Shown here: positions 8,522 to 16,753 of the stretch, piece after piece | Layout of the letters: each line of letters starts with the position of its first letter | Position numbering within the stretch: position 1 is the stretch's first letter | Source: Hansschlegelia beijingensis | GTDB lineage: Bacteria > Pseudomonadota > Alphaproteobacteria > Rhizobiales > Methylopilaceae | Assembly (NCBI RefSeq): GCF_014196425.1 | Contig: NZ_JACIDR010000001.1 | Span: forward strand, 930,001 to 994,000 | DNA: 64,000 bases | Direction: 5' to 3' | The notes under the pieces: generated by a model | Seen by the model: only the letters and a program-made list of their open reading frames with translations | What the model was told of the DNA's origin: nothing | Databases searched by the model: none | Made by a program: the position numbers and the translations under genes

Positions 8522-9159
8522 AGTCTCGGGGGCTCTGGTTCACGGTGGCGCCGATGCGCCTCGGGGCGCAGAGACTATCAGCGCCGCGAGGGCATCTCAA
8601 TTTGGCGCCCGGCGCGCCGGATGGTCTCAGGGGAACTGAGCCGGCGCATGGAGCGCCCGGCGACCGGAAGGGCGCGATATGGAGTCTACGCACTCTCCGG
8701 ATGGTTTGAGGGCCGACGATCTCAGGCGCCGAGAGGCTGGGCGACCCTTTTCGCTGCTGAGGGGCGGCTCGCGCCCCGAGCGTTAAGGGACGCTGTGTTC
8801 GGGCCCGGCCAACGCGGGTCGAAATCTGAGCCCGTCGAAATAATGCAGCGCAATATAATAAGTTCGCAACCGCAGCAAAATCATAATAATGTCCTTATGT
8901 CTTAAAGTCCTGTTGCGAACCCCAGGGAAGGGAGCTACGTTCCGCCGCAGTCTTCAGTTTCTACGCGGAACTCCATAAAGAGGGGCGGCGGATCGTAGGG
9001 ATGCGGATGCGGGTCGGGGCTCATGCCTGCGGAACGCTTTGCCAGCAAACCGTGACACGATGCTGAAGGCGCAAGTCCAATAATAAACGCTCGCTTCTCT
9101 AAGGCTTCGGAGCCGGCGAGGGCTGACTACGGACTGCGTACAAGAGGGAGAAATAACGA
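8522..9159 (-). other. Divergent intergenic region between MfnE-like gene and xoxF
   Basis: 638 bp without a credible gene. The half near xoxF has an AT-rich island (about 8840-8905) in otherwise GC-rich DNA, flanked by an inverted repeat, and presumably holds the xoxF promoter. A GGGAG Shine-Dalgarno sequence sits 10-15 bp before the xoxF ATG. I could not identify -35/-10 elements with confidence. The 8520-8800 half shows nothing recognisable beyond leader sequence for the leftward operon. Confidence 0.6.
8862..8920. promoter_or_regulatory. Inverted repeat upstream of xoxF
   Basis: GTTCGCAAC (8862-8870) and its exact reverse complement GTTGCGAAC (8912-8920) flank 41 bp of AT-rich DNA about 240-300 bp upstream of xoxF. 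The arrangement resembles paired operator half-sites around a promoter or a loop-out site. The regulator is unknown; arms of 9 bp could arise by chance. Confidence 0.4.
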
Positions 9160-10968
9160 ATGCGCAAAGTCGCAATCGCGGCCGGCCTGATGGCCTCCGT
9201 CGCACTGAGCCTGCCGGCATTCGCGGCTGAAGACCTTGCCTCGATCCTCAAGGATCCCAAGCAGCAGGCTCTGCAGACGCTCGACTACGCCAACACCCGC
9301 TACTCGAAGCTCAAAGAGATCACCAACGAGAACGTCAAGAAGCTCCAGGTCGTCTGGACCTTCTCGACCGGCGTTCTGCGCGGCCACGAGGGCTCGCCCC
9401 TTGTGATCGGCGACGTCATGTACGTGCACACGCCGTTCCCGAACAACGTGTACGCGCTCGATCTGAACGACAACGGCAAGATCATCTGGCGGTACGAGCC
9501 GAAGCAGGATCCGAGCGTCATTCCGGTGATGTGCTGCGACACGGTTAACCGTGGTCTGGCCTATGCCGACGGCAAGATCTTCCTGCACCAGGCCGACACG
9601 ACCATCGTCGCGCTCGACGCCAAGACGGGCGAGAAGAAGTGGTCGGCGGTCAACGGCGACCCGAAGAAGGGCGAGACCAACACCGCGACCGTCATGCCGG
9701 TGAAGGACAAGCTGATCGTCGGCATCTCGGGCGCCGAGTTCGGCGTGCGCGGCCACATCAGCGCCTACAACATCGCTGACGGCAAGCTGGTCTGGCGCGC
9801 CTACTCGACCGGTCCGGACGAGGAGATGCTCGTCGACCCCGAGAAGACCACGCAGCTCGGCAAGCCGATCGGCAAGGACTCCTCGCTGAAGAGCTGGGAA
9901 GGCGACCAGTGGAAGATCGGCGGCGGCTCCACCTGGGGCTGGTACTCCTACGATCCGAAGCTGAACCTGATCTACTACGGCACCGGCAACCCCTCGACCT
10001 GGAACCCGAAGCAGCGCCCGGGTGACAACAAGTGGTCGATGACGATGTTCGCCCGTGATCCGGACACCGGCATGGCCAAGTGGGTCTACCAGATGACCCC
10101 CCATGACGAGTGGGACTACGACGGCATCAACGAGATGATCCTCACGGATCAGAAGATCGACGGCAAGGAGCGCCAGCTCCTGACGCACTTCGACCGTAAC
10201 GGTTTCGGTTACACGATGGACCGGGCCACGGGCGAGCTGCTGGTCGCCGAGAAGTACGATCCGGTCGTGAACTGGGCGACCAAGATCGACATGGACAAGG
10301 ACTCCAAGACCTACGGTCGTCCTCTCGTCGTCGCCAAGTACTCCACCGAGCAGAACGGCGAAGACGTGAACGCCAAGGGCATCTGCCCCGCGGCGCTCGG
10401 CACGAAGGACCAGCAGCCGGCGGCGTACTCGCCGGAGACCGAGCTGTTCTACGTCCCGACGAACCACGTCTGCATGGACTACGAGCCGTTCCGCGTCTCG
10501 TACACGGCCGGTCAGCCGTATGTCGGCGCGACCCTGTCGATGTTCCCGGCGCCGGGCGGCACCGGCAACATGGGCAACTTCATCGCCTGGGACAACAAGA
10601 AGGGTAAGATCGTTTGGTCCAATAAGGAGCAGTTCTCCGTTTGGTCCGGCGCTCTCGCCACCGCTGGCGGCGTCGTGTTCTACGGCACGCTCGAAGGTTA
10701 CCTGAAGGCTGTCGACGCCAAGACGGGCAAGGAACTCTACAAGTTCAAGACCCCGTCCGGCATCATCGGCAACGTCATGACCTATGAGCACAAGGGCAAG
10801 CAGCACATCGCCGTCCTCTCGGGCGTCGGCGGCTGGGCCGGCATCGGCCTCGCGGCTGGTCTCGCCAACCCGACCGATGGTCTCGGCGCGGTCGGCGGCT
10901 ACGCGGCTCTCGCCAACTACACCGCTCTCGGCGGTCAGCTGACCGTGTTCGCCCTGCCGAACTCGTAA
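9160..10968 (+). CDS. xoxF: Lanthanide-dependent PQQ methanol dehydrogenase
   Basis: A 602-residue periplasmic quinoprotein that oxidises methanol to formaldehyde (or further), passing electrons to a c-type cytochrome. Signal peptide residues 1-22 (cleavage near AFA/A). The vicinal disulfide is Cys125-Cys126 (PVMCCDTVN). The WDYDG segment gives Asp319 and Asp321; the second Asp is the extra lanthanide ligand that distinguishes XoxF from calcium MxaF, which has Ala there. Tryptophan-docking propeller repeats run throughout. AGGGAG lies just before the ATG. Codon use is strongly biased to few codons, as in a highly expressed gene. A strong hairpin follows, suggesting mostly monocistronic transcription. 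Confidence 0.97.
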   Translation: MRKVAIAAGLMASVALSLPAFAAEDLASILKDPKQQALQTLDYANTRYSKLKEITNENVKKLQVVWTFSTGVLRGHEGSPLVIGDVMYVHTPFPNNVYALDLNDNGKIIWRYEPKQDPSVIPVMCCDTVNRGLAYADGKIFLHQADTTIVALDAKTGEKKWSAVNGDPKKGETNTATVMPVKDKLIVGISGAEFGVRGHISAYNIADGKLVWRAYSTGPDEEMLVDPEKTTQLGKPIGKDSSLKSWEGDQWKIGGGSTWGWYSYDPKLNLIYYGTGNPSTWNPKQRPGDNKWSMTMFARDPDTGMAKWVYQMTPHDEWDYDGINEMILTDQKIDGKERQLLTHFDRNGFGYTMDRATGELLVAEKYDPVVNWATKIDMDKDSKTYGRPLVVAKYSTEQNGEDVNAKGICPAALGTKDQQPAAYSPETELFYVPTNHVCMDYEPFRVSYTAGQPYVGATLSMFPAPGGTGNMGNFIAWDNKKGKIVWSNKEQFSVWSGALATAGGVVFYGTLEGYLKAVDAKTGKELYKFKTPSGIIGNVMTYEHKGKQHIAVLSGVGGWAGIGLAAGLANPTDGLGAVGGYAALANYTALGGQLTVFALPNS

Positions 10969-11011
10969 GCAGAAAGACGAGGTCAGTTTCGACTGACTTC
11001 CGGTGAATGGG

Positions 11012-11042
11012 GACCCGGTCATCACGCGATGGCCGGGTCTTC
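11012..11042 (+). terminator. Hairpin terminator after xoxF
   Basis: GACCCGGTCAT (11012-11022) pairs with ATGGCCGGGTC (11029-11039), an 11-bp stem with one G-T pair and a 6-nt loop, followed by TTCCC. The U-tract is short, so it may be partial or act as a 3' stabiliser of the abundant xoxF message. Confidence 0.65.
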
Positions 11043-11352
11043 CCGTATCGGGGCCTCTCCCAATTGACCGCCAGCGTGGCCGGTTGAGCCGGGAAACGCC
11101 CGCCAGTCGAAGGGCAGGGGCGCCTGGATCGCCCGACGTGACCTGTCTTTGCGCGACCTTGGCCAGAAGGGCGGCGCCTGAGCGTCAGACCCGCAGGCCC
11201 TGGGGTCTCGGCTTGAGCGCGCCGCATTCGGAGAGCATCACTCCAGATCCGGCGCGAGCGGTCGGCGGCGAGCCCGGCGCCACAGCGGCTTGCCGCGTCG
11301 CAATCCCGCACGAAAACGCCGGTGACGGCGCTCAGGAGGAATCTTGCCTCGG
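11043..11352 (+). other. xoxF-xoxJ spacer
   Basis: Spacer of about 310 bp after the xoxF hairpin. No CXXCH-encoding frame is present, so the cytochrome gene xoxG usually found here is absent. Only a strong AGGAGG at 11334-11339 for xoxJ is recognisable. Short open frames here lack codon bias and are rejected. Confidence 0.6.
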
Positions 11353-12204
11353 ATGATGAATTTACGTGCTTTCATGGGCGGCTGGTCGGTCGCGGCGATC
11401 GCCGCGCTCGGGGTCGCCACCTGGGCCGCCGTTCCAGCGGCCGCGCAGACGTCCGACCTCGTGAACCGCGCGACCCTCCGGGTCTGCGCCGATCCGGCGG
11501 ACATGCCGCTCTCGAACGAGGCCGGCGAGGGATTCGAGAACAAGATCGCGGAGCTCCTTTCGAAGGATCTCGGCGTGCCGCTCGTCTACACCTGGTTTCC
11601 GCAAGCCACCGGCTTCTACCGGATGACCCTCGGCCTGAAGCGGTGCGACGTCGTCCTCGGCGTGCCGTCCGGAGCAGACCCGTACCTCAACACCAACGCC
11701 TACTTCCGCTCCACCTCGCTCCTGATCGTGAAGAAGGGCGGTCCGCTCGACGGCGTCGATACGCTCGGGGATCCGAAGCTCAAGAACGCCAAGGTCGGCG
11801 TGATCGCCGGCAGCCCCACGGCGAGCTACCTCGTCCAGTACGGTCTGATGGGGAAGGCCAAGCCGTACCCGCTGACGGTGGATCGTCGCTATGACTCGCC
11901 GGCGGAGGCGATGATCAAGGACGTTGAGTCCGGGGCGATCGACGCGGGCGTGCTCTGGGGCCCGATCGGCGGTTACTTCGCCGCCAAACTCCCCGATCTC
12001 TCTGCGACGCCGCTTCTGAAGGAGCGCGGTGGCCCGCCGATGGCTTACCGTCTGACGTTCGGCATCCGGCCTGGAGAAGAGAACTGGAAACACCGGCTGA
12101 ACGACTTCATCAGGAAGAACCAGTCGGAGATCAACAAGATACTGGCGTCATTCCATGTCCCGCTGCTCGATGAGCAGGATAATCTGATCGAAGTCTCTCA
12201 ATAG
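11353..12204 (+). CDS. xoxJ: XoxJ/MxaJ-like periplasmic binding protein
   Basis: A 283-residue exported protein of the solute-binding type-3 fold: signal peptide to about residue 32 (AAVPAAAQ), then LRVCADPADMPLSNEAGEGFENKIAELL and a paired-lobe ending. MxaJ/XoxJ proteins accompany methanol dehydrogenases and are thought to assist maturation or activation of the apoenzyme. Start is ambiguous: TTG 11344 is 4 bp, ATG 11353 is 13 bp, from the AGGAGG; ATG 11353 is preferred because it keeps a normal signal peptide. Lies downstream of xoxF on the same strand. Confidence 0.88.
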   Translation: MMNLRAFMGGWSVAAIAALGVATWAAVPAAAQTSDLVNRATLRVCADPADMPLSNEAGEGFENKIAELLSKDLGVPLVYTWFPQATGFYRMTLGLKRCDVVLGVPSGADPYLNTNAYFRSTSLLIVKKGGPLDGVDTLGDPKLKNAKVGVIAGSPTASYLVQYGLMGKAKPYPLTVDRRYDSPAEAMIKDVESGAIDAGVLWGPIGGYFAAKLPDLSATPLLKERGGPPMAYRLTFGIRPGEENWKHRLNDFIRKNQSEINKILASFHVPLLDEQDNLIEVSQ

Positions 12205-12273
12205 CCGAGCCGTGGCGGCCGATGCTTGCCTTGCCGGGCGAGCGTCGGCGGCCTGTTCGCGGGGCGAAAGCGC

Positions 12274-13257
12274 TCAGAGCAGGCCGGCGGCGTCGAACAG
12301 CGCCGCCATTCGGGCGCGCTCCCGATCGAGCAACGCCGCGAACTGGGGACCTGGCGCATAGAGCTCCTGCCAGCTGCGCTGGTTCAGCAGCTGCCGCCAG
12401 CCGGTGGCATGTGACAGCTGCTTGAGCGCGTCCGAGAAGCGGGCGGCGAGCGCCGGGTCGAGGCTCTTCCGGGCGATCACGCCCCTCCAGTGCAGCAGCG
12501 CGACATCGACGCCCTGCTCGCGGAAGGTGGGGATCTCGATGCCGGGCGCCGGTTCATCGGAAGCGAGCCCAAGCGCGCGGACAGTGCCCCCGCGGATCTG
12601 CGCGAGGAGGTCGGCGAGGCCGCCGGTCGCGACCGAAACCTCCCCCCTCAGCAACCTGCCGACCACCTCGGTTCGGTCGTCCCCGGCGAGATAGTTCACT
12701 CTCCTGAGATCGCCTCCCGCGGCCTGCGTGGTGAGCAGGCTGATCTGGTGATCGGCTCCCCCCAGCCTTCGGCCGCCCCAGCGCACCGCGCCCTGGTCAT
12801 CGCGGATCGCGGCGAGAAGGTCAGGCACGGTGCGGATCGGCGAATCCGCCGCCACGATCACGGGCTGCCGTTCGCCGATCATCGTGGCGAGGGGAAGAGT
12901 TCGGTCGAGTTCCTGATCCGCCTTCCGAAGCACGAGCGAACCCAGTGTGCCGAGCCCGAGGACCATCAGTCCCGGCTTCGGCCTGGCGCCCGAGACGAAC
13001 TGCCGGAAGCCGGTCACGCCGTCCTCGCCCGGCGCGGCGGCGGCGCCGGCGCTCGGCAGCAGATGGGTCGAGGTGAGACCCTCGGCGATTGCGCGCGCGA
13101 GCTGATCGTCGCCGTCGCCGGCGCCAGTCGCTGCGACGACCTCCATGCTCGCGATCTGCGCGTCAGCCGGCCTGCTCGTCAGCGCGGCCGCGGCAGCCGC
13201 CGCGAGCAATCCGCCCGCGACGACCCGGCGATCCGGCCGAGGCCGCTCTCGCGACAT
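12274..13257 (-). CDS. Orphan TctC-family (tripartite tricarboxylate) binding protein
   Basis: A 327-residue exported protein of the Bug/TctC family, which binds carboxylates in the periplasm. The N-terminus MSRERPRPDRRVVAGGLLAA has a twin-arginine-like signal; TctC hallmarks include TVPDLLAAIRDDQG, VATGGLADLL and RALGLASDEPAPGIEIPTFREQG. Start ATG 13257 was chosen because it is 10 bp downstream of the preceding gene. No tctA/tctB membrane partners are in the window. As the last gene of the leftward quinoprotein-associated cluster, it may bind a metal-chelating organic acid; that is inference. Confidence 0.82.
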   Translation of the reverse strand: MSRERPRPDRRVVAGGLLAAAAAAALTSRPADAQIASMEVVAATGAGDGDDQLARAIAEGLTSTHLLPSAGAAAAPGEDGVTGFRQFVSGARPKPGLMVLGLGTLGSLVLRKADQELDRTLPLATMIGERQPVIVAADSPIRTVPDLLAAIRDDQGAVRWGGRRLGGADHQISLLTTQAAGGDLRRVNYLAGDDRTEVVGRLLRGEVSVATGGLADLLAQIRGGTVRALGLASDEPAPGIEIPTFREQGVDVALLHWRGVIARKSLDPALAARFSDALKQLSHATGWRQLLNQRSWQELYAPGPQFAALLDRERARMAALFDAAGLL

Positions 13258-13267
13258 GGGGGGAACG

Positions 13268-13951
13268 TCAGTCGAGATGGCTCTGGATCTCACGGCCCAG
13301 GTCGAAGGCGCGCTGCTCCAGAATGACCGGGGTCTCGCACACATAGGTGAGCGACTGCGCCCGCTCGTCATAGACCCTGGTGTCCCAATCCAGCGCCTGC
13401 TGGTCGCGCTGACCTTCGGGACTCATCTGCGCGGCCATGCCCTTCTGGCTCGCGGCGATCCGCTGGCTCTCCTCCTTGATCCGGTCGGAGAGCGCGCGCT
13501 GCTTGCGCGCATAGCGCTCGATGCCCGCGATGATGCGTGTGCGCTGATCGTTCAGCTCCTCGAACGCGCCGGCGAACAGGCGCGGGAGCTTCTGGTTCTT
13601 CTCCGCGCCCGCGCGCTGGGCGAAATCGGCGATTGCGGCCTTCGCCTCCTCCATCGACGTGCGCCGGGCCACGATCGTCGGCACCAGCTCGGCGACGGCC
13701 TTGTCGTCGCGCCAGGTCCTGGCGGCGTCGTCGAGCGGCGGGCCCGACCACACCTGCCCGAAGCTCATGGTGGGGACCTTGCGCTGAACGCAGGGCCAGT
13801 CGGGATCGTGCGCCGCTGCGCTCTGGCCGGGCTGGGGCGCCCTCGGCGTGTCGCGCGGCGGGAGGGGCGTCTTCGGCTGCGCCGAAGCCGCAGACGCGAG
13901 CGCGAGGAGAACGGCCGCGCCGAAGACCAGAGGCCGGACCGTGCGTCTCAT
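13268..13951 (-). CDS. Exported protein of the PQQ/lanthanide-associated ABC cluster
   Basis: A 227-residue protein with a signal peptide (MRRTVRPLVFGAAVLLALAS, cleaved near ASAQ). The mature part is mostly helical, with charged heptad-like stretches (EERIK-like regions around residues 110-180) and two cysteines that could form a disulfide. No enzyme motif recognised. Position after the ABC permease matches the exported protein of lanthanide-utilisation (lut) clusters in Methylobacterium, a tentative equivalence. ATG 13951 chosen over an upstream in-frame ATG at 13990, which would overlap the permease. Confidence 0.7.
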   Translation of the reverse strand: MRRTVRPLVFGAAVLLALASAASAQPKTPLPPRDTPRAPQPGQSAAAHDPDWPCVQRKVPTMSFGQVWSGPPLDDAARTWRDDKAVAELVPTIVARRTSMEEAKAAIADFAQRAGAEKNQKLPRLFAGAFEELNDQRTRIIAGIERYARKQRALSDRIKEESQRIAASQKGMAAQMSPEGQRDQQALDWDTRVYDERAQSLTYVCETPVILEQRAFDLGREIQSHLD

Positions 13952-13986
13952 GGCAATTCCTTCTCCTGAACGCGACAACGACGCTG

Positions 13987-14844
13987 TCATTTCCCGGCGT
14001 CCGGGCCGCCCCGCCGGGAGGTCAGGCCGGTGGATGGATCATAGGCGAAGATCGCCGCCGCCAGGAACACGACGGAGCAGCCGGCGACGACGGCAAGGGA
14101 CGTCCAGTCGATCTGGCGGTAGAGCGCGAACCGGATCAGCTCGACCGCCGAAGTGAACGGGTTATAGCGGCAGATCTCGTAGAGCGGGATGCTGGCCTGC
14201 TGGACCCGCCACAACGGGTAGAGCGCCGACGAGGCGAAGAACATCGGGAAGATGACGAAGTTCATCACGCTCGCGAAATTCTCGAGCTGTTTGAACACCG
14301 ACGACATCGCAAGGCCCATCGCGCCCAGCATGAAGCCGGTCAGGATCAGAGCGGGCAGCACCGTGAGGTAGCCGATGGGATCGTCCGGCTGGACGTCCCA
14401 GAAATAAGCGACCAGCAGGAACGCGTAGACCTGCAGCAGGGACACCGCGATGCCGGCGACCAGCTTGGAGACCAGCAGGAACCAGCGAGGGTAGGGGCTG
14501 ACCAGCAGGATGCGCATCGCCCCCACCTCGCGGTCGTAGACCATCGACAGCGACGATTGCAGCCCGTTGAACAGCTGGATCATCGCGATCAGCCCGGGCG
14601 CGATGTAAACCTCGTAGAGGACATAGGTCTCGTAGGGCGGGATGATCGAGACGCCGAGCGTGGCCCGGAAGCCGGCGGCGAAGATGAAGAGCCAGACGAG
14701 CGGCCTCACGAGCGCGGAGAGGAACCGCCCGCGCTGGTGCAGAAAGCGCAGGCTCTCGCGCCAGACGATGCCGCCGAGGCAGACCAGATAGCCGCCCGCA
14801 GTGATGCGCCGCTCCACCCCGGGAGCCGTCGTGGCGATCGTCAC
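13987..14844 (-). CDS. ABC-2 type transporter permease (PedC/LutF-like)
   Basis: A 285-residue inner-membrane protein with about six transmembrane segments. The segments VRPLVWLFIFAAGFRATLG, SMVYDREVGAMRILLVSPYP and FPMFFASSALYPLW are hallmarks of ABC-2/NodJ-type permeases. Members of this subgroup occur with PQQ alcohol dehydrogenases (phenylethanol-type clusters) and with lanthanide uptake genes. ABC-2 permeases are usually exporters, although the operon also encodes a periplasmic binding protein. Overlaps the ATPase gene by 4 bp. Confidence 0.9.
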   Translation of the reverse strand: MTIATTAPGVERRITAGGYLVCLGGIVWRESLRFLHQRGRFLSALVRPLVWLFIFAAGFRATLGVSIIPPYETYVLYEVYIAPGLIAMIQLFNGLQSSLSMVYDREVGAMRILLVSPYPRWFLLVSKLVAGIAVSLLQVYAFLLVAYFWDVQPDDPIGYLTVLPALILTGFMLGAMGLAMSSVFKQLENFASVMNFVIFPMFFASSALYPLWRVQQASIPLYEICRYNPFTSAVELIRFALYRQIDWTSLAVVAGCSVVFLAAAIFAYDPSTGLTSRRGGPDAGK

Positions 14845-15659
14845 GCCGAAGCCCTCCGGGCCAGAACCACGCCCTCTGCGTCGTCCGCGCCCACCACCGC
14901 GAGGAAGGCCGCGCCGACATCCTCGGCGCCCGCCCTGGCTCTCAGTTCGTCGACAGTGCCGTCGGCCATCACCCTGCCCTTGTGGAGCACGACCACCCGA
15001 TCCGCCACCTCTATCTCGTCGACCAGGTGGGTGGCCCAGAGCACGCCGATCCCGTCCTCATCGATCAGCCGCCGGACCTCTTCGATGAGGGTGCGGCGGG
15101 AGCCGATGTCGAGTCCGGTCGTGGGCTCATCGAGGAGAAGAAGGCTCGGCTGGTGGAGCAGCGCCCGCGCGATCTCCACCCGCCGCATCTGGCCGCCGGA
15201 GAGCGCCCGGACGCGATCCTTCGCCCGCCCCTCGAGGCTCACGCGTCGCAGCGCGACGTAGGCGCGCTCCTTGGCCTCACGGCGTCCGATGCCGTGAAGC
15301 GCAGCGTGGTAGAGGAGGTTCTGAAGAACGGTCAGCTCGAGATCGAGCGTGCGGGACTGAAACACCACCCCGAGCTGCGAGAGCGCCGCGGCCGGATCCC
15401 GCCTGACGTCGTGGCCGAGAACCCGGATGGTCCCGGAACGGTTGTCGTAAAGCCGCGTGATCAGGGAGAACAGCGTGGTCTTGCCGGCGCCGTTCTGGCC
15501 GACAAGAGCCGTGAAGGCGCCGCGGGGCGCTTCCAGCGTAACGTCATCCAGGGCCTTGCGCGCGCCGAACGTATGGGTGACGCCGGTCACGCTGAGAGCC
15601 GGTTCGGAAGGCGCGACGGGCGCGCGGCTCTGCGGTGCGATCGTCATCACTGGGCTCAT
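14841..15659 (-). CDS. ABC transporter ATP-binding protein (LutE-like)
   Basis: A 272-residue cytoplasmic ATPase. Walker A GQNGAGKTT at residues 54-62, signature LSGGQMRRVEIARALL, Walker B LLLLDEPTTGLD and switch ATHLVDE are intact. The NodI/DrrA-like layout fits pairing with the ABC-2 permease immediately downstream (ATGA overlap). In Methylobacterium, homologous clusters next to PQQ enzymes are needed for lanthanide entry to the cytoplasm; that function is inferred here from gene content and the neighbouring xoxF. Confidence 0.92.
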   Translation of the reverse strand: MSPVMTIAPQSRAPVAPSEPALSVTGVTHTFGARKALDDVTLEAPRGAFTALVGQNGAGKTTLFSLITRLYDNRSGTIRVLGHDVRRDPAAALSQLGVVFQSRTLDLELTVLQNLLYHAALHGIGRREAKERAYVALRRVSLEGRAKDRVRALSGGQMRRVEIARALLHQPSLLLLDEPTTGLDIGSRRTLIEEVRRLIDEDGIGVLWATHLVDEIEVADRVVVLHKGRVMADGTVDELRARAGAEDVGAAFLAVVGADDAEGVVLARRASA

Positions 15660-15696
15660 CTAGGCCGCCGTCCGGGCCGCGCCAGCGCGTGGATTG

Positions 15697-16704
15697 TCAC
15701 GGGATGGCCACCACGCCCCATGGCGACCGACCCACCGCGACCGACTTCTTCACCTTGAGGCTGTCGACATCGATCACGGACACGTCGTTGGAGTTGCCGT
15801 TGGTGGTGTAAAGGGTCTTCTTGTCCGGCGAGAACGCCATCTGCCAGACCCGCTGGCCGACGAGCAGATAGGCCTTCGTCTCATAGGTGGGGACGTCTAC
15901 GACCGCCACCCGGTTGGCCGGGCCCAGCGCAACGAAGGCGGTCTTTCCGTCGTCGGTGATGCGAATGCCGACCGGCTGGATCGCCTCCTCGTTCACCCCG
16001 GGGATCGAGAAGGTGAGCTTCTTCACCACCTGATGCGTGGCGTTGTCGATCACCGAAACGGTGCCGCCCACCTCGGCCGAAACCCAGGTGTGCTTGCCGT
16101 CGGGCGTGAACGTGGCGACGCGCGGCCGGCTGTCGACCAGCACGTTCTCCACGATCTGCTTGGTCTGCGTGTCGATGAAATGCGCCATGCTCGTGGTCTC
16201 GGAGGTGTTGACCAGGAGCTTCCCGTCCGGGGAGATCCCCATGCCTTCAGGCTCGACGCCGACCGGAATCTCACCCTCGACCTGGCCGGTCTCGGTGTTC
16301 ACGATGGTGACGAGCGCGTCATCCTCGTTGGCGATGTAGAGCGGGTTCCCCGAGGGATGCAGGACGAACAGCTCCGGGTCGGGCCCGGACGGCAGCGTCT
16401 TCACCAGGCGGTAGTCGTTGGCGTCATAGACCTCGACCCGGTCGTCATCGGACGCGCAGACATAGATGAGCTTTCCGTCGGGACTGGCGGTGACGCCACG
16501 CGGACGGCGGCCCGTCTTGATCGTCTCGATGATGTTCAGCGAGTCGCTGTCGAGCACGGTCATGGTGTGATCGCGTTCGTTGGTCACGAACACCTTGCCG
16601 GCCCAGGCCGGCGCGGGAAACGCGGCGAGGGCGGCGAGCGCGACCCCGGCCGTCATGGTCCTCACGAGCGCAAGCGACGCCCGGCCGGACAGACGAGAGT
16701 TCAT
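15697..16704 (-). CDS. Exported YVTN-type beta-propeller protein
   Basis: A 335-residue periplasmic protein: signal peptide to about residue 35 (APAWA), then seven propeller repeats, each with a strand such as GKVFVTNERDHTMTVLD, LIYVCASDDDRVEVYD or LYTTNGNSNDVSVIDVD. It belongs to the PQQ-catabolism-associated propeller group that accompanies the ABC genes of this cluster. Role unknown; suggestions include metal or cofactor handling near the quinoprotein. Lies 37 bp upstream of the ATPase gene and 49 bp downstream of the binding-protein gene. Confidence 0.88.
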   Translation of the reverse strand: MNSRLSGRASLALVRTMTAGVALAALAAFPAPAWAGKVFVTNERDHTMTVLDSDSLNIIETIKTGRRPRGVTASPDGKLIYVCASDDDRVEVYDANDYRLVKTLPSGPDPELFVLHPSGNPLYIANEDDALVTIVNTETGQVEGEIPVGVEPEGMGISPDGKLLVNTSETTSMAHFIDTQTKQIVENVLVDSRPRVATFTPDGKHTWVSAEVGGTVSVIDNATHQVVKKLTFSIPGVNEEAIQPVGIRITDDGKTAFVALGPANRVAVVDVPTYETKAYLLVGQRVWQMAFSPDKKTLYTTNGNSNDVSVIDVDSLKVKKSVAVGRSPWGVVAIP

Positions 16705-16753
16705 CGGCGATCTCCAGCGTGAGACGAGGGCGGCTGAGAGTCGTCAGCCGTGG

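Noticed and set aside
9127-11025. A 632-codon open frame on the minus strand across xoxF.
   Set aside because: Antisense frame produced by the high-GC codon bias of xoxF; no recognisable domain, and xoxF itself is unmistakable.
11003-11356. Short plus-strand frame between xoxF and xoxJ considered as xoxG.
   Set aside because: No CXXCH motif, no signal peptide, no codon bias; most of it follows the terminator hairpin.
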